Part shown: positions 61,222 through 64,000 of the stretch, piece after piece
How positions within the stretch are numbered: position 1 is the stretch's first letter
How the letters are laid out: every line of letters starts with the position of its first letter
Assembly (NCBI GenBank): GCA_965247455.1
Contig: CBDFHE010000016.1
Location: 248,001-312,000, forward strand
Source: JACZYA01 sp965247455
GTDB lineage: Bacteria; Acidobacteriota; Terriglobia; Acidiferrales; 2-02-FULL-67-57
Direction: 5' to 3'
DNA length: 64,000 nt
The notes under the pieces: generated by a model
The model's input: only the letters and a program-made list of their open reading frames with translations
Told to the model about the DNA's origin: nothing
Database searches by the model: none
Made by a program: the position numbers and the translations under genes

Positions 61222-62891
61222 CCCGGATTTCCGATTTGGCTGTGGTACCGTATCGCCAGGACCAGTCGCTGCGCCTTGAGTTTTGGGGCTCCGACGTAAG
61301 GAACCACACTACGGAGGGTGACACCCGGTGGGTGAATTACAACACGAGCCATTCCAGTTCGCGTTCAACGGCTTCTTGAAAGTCGCGTTCCAGGGATCGC
61401 GCGTCACTTCTGACGCTGGCCTCATTCTGGTGCGCGAGTTGGATGAACGTCTGGGGCTGGAGACACTCATCGCCGAGCACCTGAGCGATTCCCGACAGGG
61501 GATGAACACCCAGTTCAGCGTGGTGGATCTCCTGCGGCAGTCGGTCTACAGTCGCCTCGCGGGCTACGAAGATCTCAACGACGCGGGGCGCGTGTCGGCA
61601 GACCCAACATTTCGTCTCATCGGGTCGCCAAAGCGCTGGGACCGGGGTGCGGCGCTGACATCGACGCTGCATTGGTTCGAGACAGAGCTGCTGACCCACG
61701 AGGAGAATCTCGTCGGGTTGAGGGCCGTGAACCGGGAGGTGCTTGCACAGGCCGAGATGGCGACGCGCGCCGACCGGATCGTGCTCGACATGGACTCGAG
61801 CGAGAGCCCGGTGCATGGGGCGCAGGAAGGGAGCGCCTATAACGGGCACTTCGAGTCCGTCTGCTACCACCCGCTGTTTCTGTTCACCGAGCATGGGGAC
61901 TGCCTCGCCGCCACGCTGCGGCCAGGCAACGTGCATAGCGCCGACGACTGGGACGACCTGCTCGTACCGGAGATTGACCGGCAGCAGGTGGAGGGCAAGC
62001 GCGTAGCGTTCCGCGCAGACGCCGCGTTCGCGAAGCCCGAGATCTACGACGCGCTCGAGCAGCGCGACGTGGACTATGCCATTCGCATGCCGGCGAACAA
62101 GAGCTTGGAGCTGGAAATCGAAGACATCCTCTTTCGTCCGCCGGGACGGCCGAGCTGCAAGCCCTTGGTGCGCTACCAGAGTTTCCGCTATCAGGCCAAG
62201 AGCTGGACCACGCCCAGACGGATCGTCGCCAAGGTGGAGCACCACCAAGGTGAGCTGTTCCCTCGCGTCGGCTTCATCGTGACCAACATGGCCCTCCCGA
62301 GCCGCTCGGTCGTGCGGTTTTACAACAAGCGCGGTACGGCGGAGCAATGGATCAAGGAAGGCAAGCAGGCCACCCACTGGACGCGGCTGTCGTGCCATCG
62401 TTTCCGGGCGAACGAGGTGCGCCTGCAACTGAGCGTCCTGGCCTACAATCTGGGCAACTTGTGGCGCAGACTGGTCCTTCCGCTGCGGGTCAAGCGCTGG
62501 TCGCTCACGAGTCTCCAGCAGCGACTGGTGAAAACTGGGGGCCGGCTGGTGAAGCATGCGCGGTACTACTGGCTTCTGCTGGCGGAAGGGCATCTCACGC
62601 GGCGGCTGTTCGGCGACATGCTGCGGAGGATCTGGGCGCTACCCGTGCCGGCAGGCTGACGCGCGGCCTGAAGTGCAACGAAGCCCGCCCGGCGATGACA
62701 CGGGGCACACGTGTGGAGCGGTGTCTGAGAAATGCCCGAAAAGCAGGGGTTCCAGTCGGTCGCACGTCGGCGCGGGCTCAGATGAAGGCCTTTGAAGCTG
62801 AGCGATTGTGCGACGATCGAAGTTTTTGTGCGATCGGCGGCGATCGGGTGTATAAACGTGCCATCAGGGGCAGGCAAAACGGAAATCCCGG
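61222..62891 (+). mobile_element. IS1380-family insertion sequence, copy 2 (complete, 1670 bp)
   Basis: Same length and ends as copy 1 at a constant offset of 57327, same orientation. One difference noticed (C61795 versus T4468). Flanked by a perfect TTTGA duplication. Inserted into the coding region of the Ros/MucR-type gene, in the opposite direction to it. Confidence 0.95.
61328..62659 (+). CDS. IS1380-family transposase (copy 2)
   Basis: 443 residues, identical in protein sequence to the copy 1 transposase, including LDMDSSESPVHG, RADAAFAKPEIY and EQWIKEGKQ. The single nucleotide difference is synonymous (GAT to GAC in LDMD). Start GTG 61328. Confidence 0.95.
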   Translation: MGELQHEPFQFAFNGFLKVAFQGSRVTSDAGLILVRELDERLGLETLIAEHLSDSRQGMNTQFSVVDLLRQSVYSRLAGYEDLNDAGRVSADPTFRLIGSPKRWDRGAALTSTLHWFETELLTHEENLVGLRAVNREVLAQAEMATRADRIVLDMDSSESPVHGAQEGSAYNGHFESVCYHPLFLFTEHGDCLAATLRPGNVHSADDWDDLLVPEIDRQQVEGKRVAFRADAAFAKPEIYDALEQRDVDYAIRMPANKSLELEIEDILFRPPGRPSCKPLVRYQSFRYQAKSWTTPRRIVAKVEHHQGELFPRVGFIVTNMALPSRSVVRFYNKRGTAEQWIKEGKQATHWTRLSCHRFRANEVRLQLSVLAYNLGNLWRRLVLPLRVKRWSLTSLQQRLVKTGGRLVKHARYYWLLLAEGHLTRRLFGDMLRRIWALPVPAG

Positions 62892-62896
62892 TTTGA
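62892..62896. repeat. Target-site duplication, right of IS copy 2 (TTTGA)
   Basis: Second copy of TTTGA; see 61217-61221. Confidence 0.9.
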
Positions 62897-63046
62897 AGCT
62901 CAGGAGACTGGTCCAGACGGGCCTTCTGCTGGGACAGGATTCTTTCTCGGTTATTTCGGTAGTACTGTCTGCTTGGCATCTTCGCCTTAGCTCAGAGACC
63001 TTAATCCCGAGGGATTCATTCACAAGCCTAGTATCATCCAGCTCGG

Positions 63047-63427
63047 CTAGAACTCTGCTTGCTCCTTTCTGACGCCCAAGAATCGACATACAGCCTTCCA
63101 CCAAATTCGAGCTGACAGGAGTATCTGCAGCCCAGCGCAGCCGTAGACGTAACCTTTGAAAACCGGGCTACCGCCCTCGTAATCAGAGAGAAGTGTTGTA
63201 AACGTGCCACCAAGCAGGAGTGCAGGATAATTGAAAACCGTGAAGTCGAACTGCCTGCCCGTCTTTGGCGGTTCATCCGGCTCAATTGGCCTTTCGAGTC
63301 GCAGCGTGAGAAAACTAAGATAGTCAAACAGGTTCTTGTGGGTGTCTATGTCAATCCACCAGAAGTCCCGACCCAGAGCTTGCGCGGCTTTTGTGAATCT
63401 CTTCCAAGTGGACCCCATAGCATTCAT
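63047..63427 (-). CDS. Hypothetical protein, possibly membrane-associated
   Basis: 126 residues from ATG 63427 (a TTG at 63451 is an alternative). Contains WKRFTKAAQALGRDFWWIDIDTHKN, a stretch LFDYLSFLTLRLERPIEP, and two moderately hydrophobic segments (YPALLLGGTFTTLL, VYGCAGLQILLSARIWW). No family recognised and no strong ribosome-binding site. It precedes the Ros/MucR-type gene on the same strand by 67 bases. Confidence 0.45.
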   Translation of the reverse strand: MNAMGSTWKRFTKAAQALGRDFWWIDIDTHKNLFDYLSFLTLRLERPIEPDEPPKTGRQFDFTVFNYPALLLGGTFTTLLSDYEGGSPVFKGYVYGCAGLQILLSARIWWKAVCRFLGVRKEQAEF

Positions 63428-63451
63428 GCTGCCGATCAGACCTAAGGACAA

Positions 63452-63760
63452 AATGGTCAGTACAGCTGGCGCAATGACCTAAAGCCCAGAGGCGTGAAGT
63501 GTTGCGCCCAACAGCTGAATGGTTAACTCCTCGGGTCTCATGAAATGCTAGCCCCACAACAATGCTAAGAAACCAAGCAGACCAGTGACGTACCGACTCT
63601 GAGACCGTCCAACAGACTGAACGCTTGCCTTGTGGACTTCGAACAGTCGCCAATCAACTTCTTTGTCGTCTACCATGACTGGCCCTACGCCTGTAAGATG
63701 TGAGGATGTTTTCACAATTCTCTTGACAGGTCAAGAGAAATATGCTAGTGGTATATAGCA
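63452..63760. other. Control region between the hypothetical and excisionase-type genes
   Basis: 309 bases without a gene, locally more AT-rich than the surrounding DNA. It contains the palindrome at 63718-63739 and, on either side of it, TTCACA (63711), TATGCT (63741) and TATATA (63752), any of which could serve the divergent promoters; none has ideal spacing. Confidence 0.5.
63718..63739. promoter_or_regulatory. Perfect 22-bp palindrome, candidate operator
   Basis: Arms TTCTCTTGAC and GTCAAGAGAA (10 bp, perfect) around AG. It includes a TTGACA -35-like box and ends 21 bases before the start of the excisionase-type gene. A dimeric repressor bound here would block that gene. Confidence 0.6.
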
Positions 63761-63982
63761 ATGGGAACCTACTCCACGACCGAGGCGGCAAAGAGATGTG
63801 GGTTGCACCCGATCACGCTCCAACGCTGGGTTTCCCAGGGCAAGATCGTTGCTCCCCGGAAGCGCCGCATCGGAGGTGTCGTGGTCAGGATTTGGACTGA
63901 GCGCGACATGGAGAGAGTTCGCAGATTCAAGGCCGCTCACTACCGCAAGGGACGTGGGCGGAAGAAGAAAAAGAAGGCGTGA
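63761..63982 (+). CDS. MerR/excisionase-type small DNA-binding protein
   Basis: 73 residues. YSTTEAAKRCGLHPITLQRWVSQGKIVAPRKRRIGGVVVRIWTERDMERVRRF is a MerR-like winged helix (HTH_17/excisionase class). The tail is strongly basic (YRKGRGRKKKKKA). ATG at 63761. Likely directs excision or regulates the element; its neighbour on the right is outside the window. Confidence 0.8.
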   Translation: MGTYSTTEAAKRCGLHPITLQRWVSQGKIVAPRKRRIGGVVVRIWTERDMERVRRFKAAHYRKGRGRKKKKKA

Positions 63983-64000
63983 AGGTCGGGACGCGCCGGT

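Larger units (their letters stand above)
59988..62979 (-). pseudogene. Ros/MucR-type zinc-finger regulator, interrupted by IS copy 2
   Basis: Removing the IS and one TTTGA copy joins 62979-62892 to 61216-59988 as 439 codons in one frame, giving a 438-residue protein starting MPSRQYYRNNRERIL (ATG 62979, AAGG nearby). Residues C88, C91, H101 and H106 fit the Ros finger spacing C-x2-C-x9-H-x4-H, followed by HKLTAKKYRQNWGYRK as in MucR. Further on are a helix-turn-helix-like part (IARFALQGKSPKQIASKVRMKPSTVASRLKK) and a basic C-terminal region. The IS lies after codon 29; an in-frame ATG at 61217 could still give a 409-residue product if transcribed from within the IS. Confidence 0.82.

Noticed and set aside
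59988..61352. 454-codon reading of the Ros-type gene starting inside the IS
   Set aside because: The first 45 codons are IS sequence read antisense; the native N-terminus is at 62979 across the insertion.
1..64000. CRISPR array, toxin-antitoxin or restriction system
   Set aside because: No regularly spaced repeat-spacer units, no cas genes, and no toxin, antitoxin or methylase/restriction motifs were seen.

Overview
The window looks like a chromosomal segment of an Acidobacteriota-type bacterium. It is moderately GC-rich and Gram-negative in character: the complex I sets, UppP, FtsK and a bacillithiol-type glycosyltransferase fit, as does a DUF6677-like/M24 peptidase/SSS block. This assignment is inferred from gene content and order; no rRNA or marker phylogeny is available here.

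Layout. 1-1.6 kb holds a DUF1800 gene with one frameshift that runs off the left edge. 1.8-7.4 kb is a lactate-utilisation pair (FMN-dependent hydroxy-acid dehydrogenase and lactate permease, divergent) with a complete IS1380-family element between them. 7.4-9.4 kb is a scar zone: a lone P27-type phage terminase small subunit, a tRNA 3'-half remnant, a His/Gly-rich secreted protein and a MITE-like hairpin element. 9.5-21.2 kb is housekeeping: FmdB, M24 peptidase, Na+/solute symporter, YggU, YggS, Tmk, HolB, an Hfq-like protein, BshA-like, a LytS-type kinase, GTP cyclohydrolase II, ThiS. 21.3-34.4 kb (+) is complex I cluster 1 (nuoA-C-D-EF-G-H-J-K-L-M-N, with nuoE and nuoF fused). It converges, through a bidirectional terminator, on a long minus-strand run: moeA-moaC-response regulator-moaB-nuoA-C-D-H-J-K-L-M-N-atpZ-atpI-atpB-atpE (48.98 to 34.5 kb), preceded by trxA and purA. 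Both complex I clusters lack nuoB and nuoI, and cluster 2 also lacks the NADH module. 51.3-56.2 kb (+) is rsmA-rimI-uppP-ftsK.

56.4-64 kb is an integrated element anchored at a tRNA-Phe gene. It holds a decayed serine recombinase whose 3' end overlaps the tRNA, a DnaC-like helicase loader, and a replication-initiator-like gene carrying iteron-like repeats in its linker (lambda O/P-like arrangement). It also holds a Ros/MucR-type zinc-finger regulator split by the second IS1380 copy, a small hypothetical gene, and a MerR/excisionase-type protein behind a perfect 22-bp palindrome. The right end of the element is not in the window.

The two IS copies differ at one position noticed, each has a perfect 5-bp target duplication, and they lie in the same orientation about 57 kb apart, flanking both complex I clusters.
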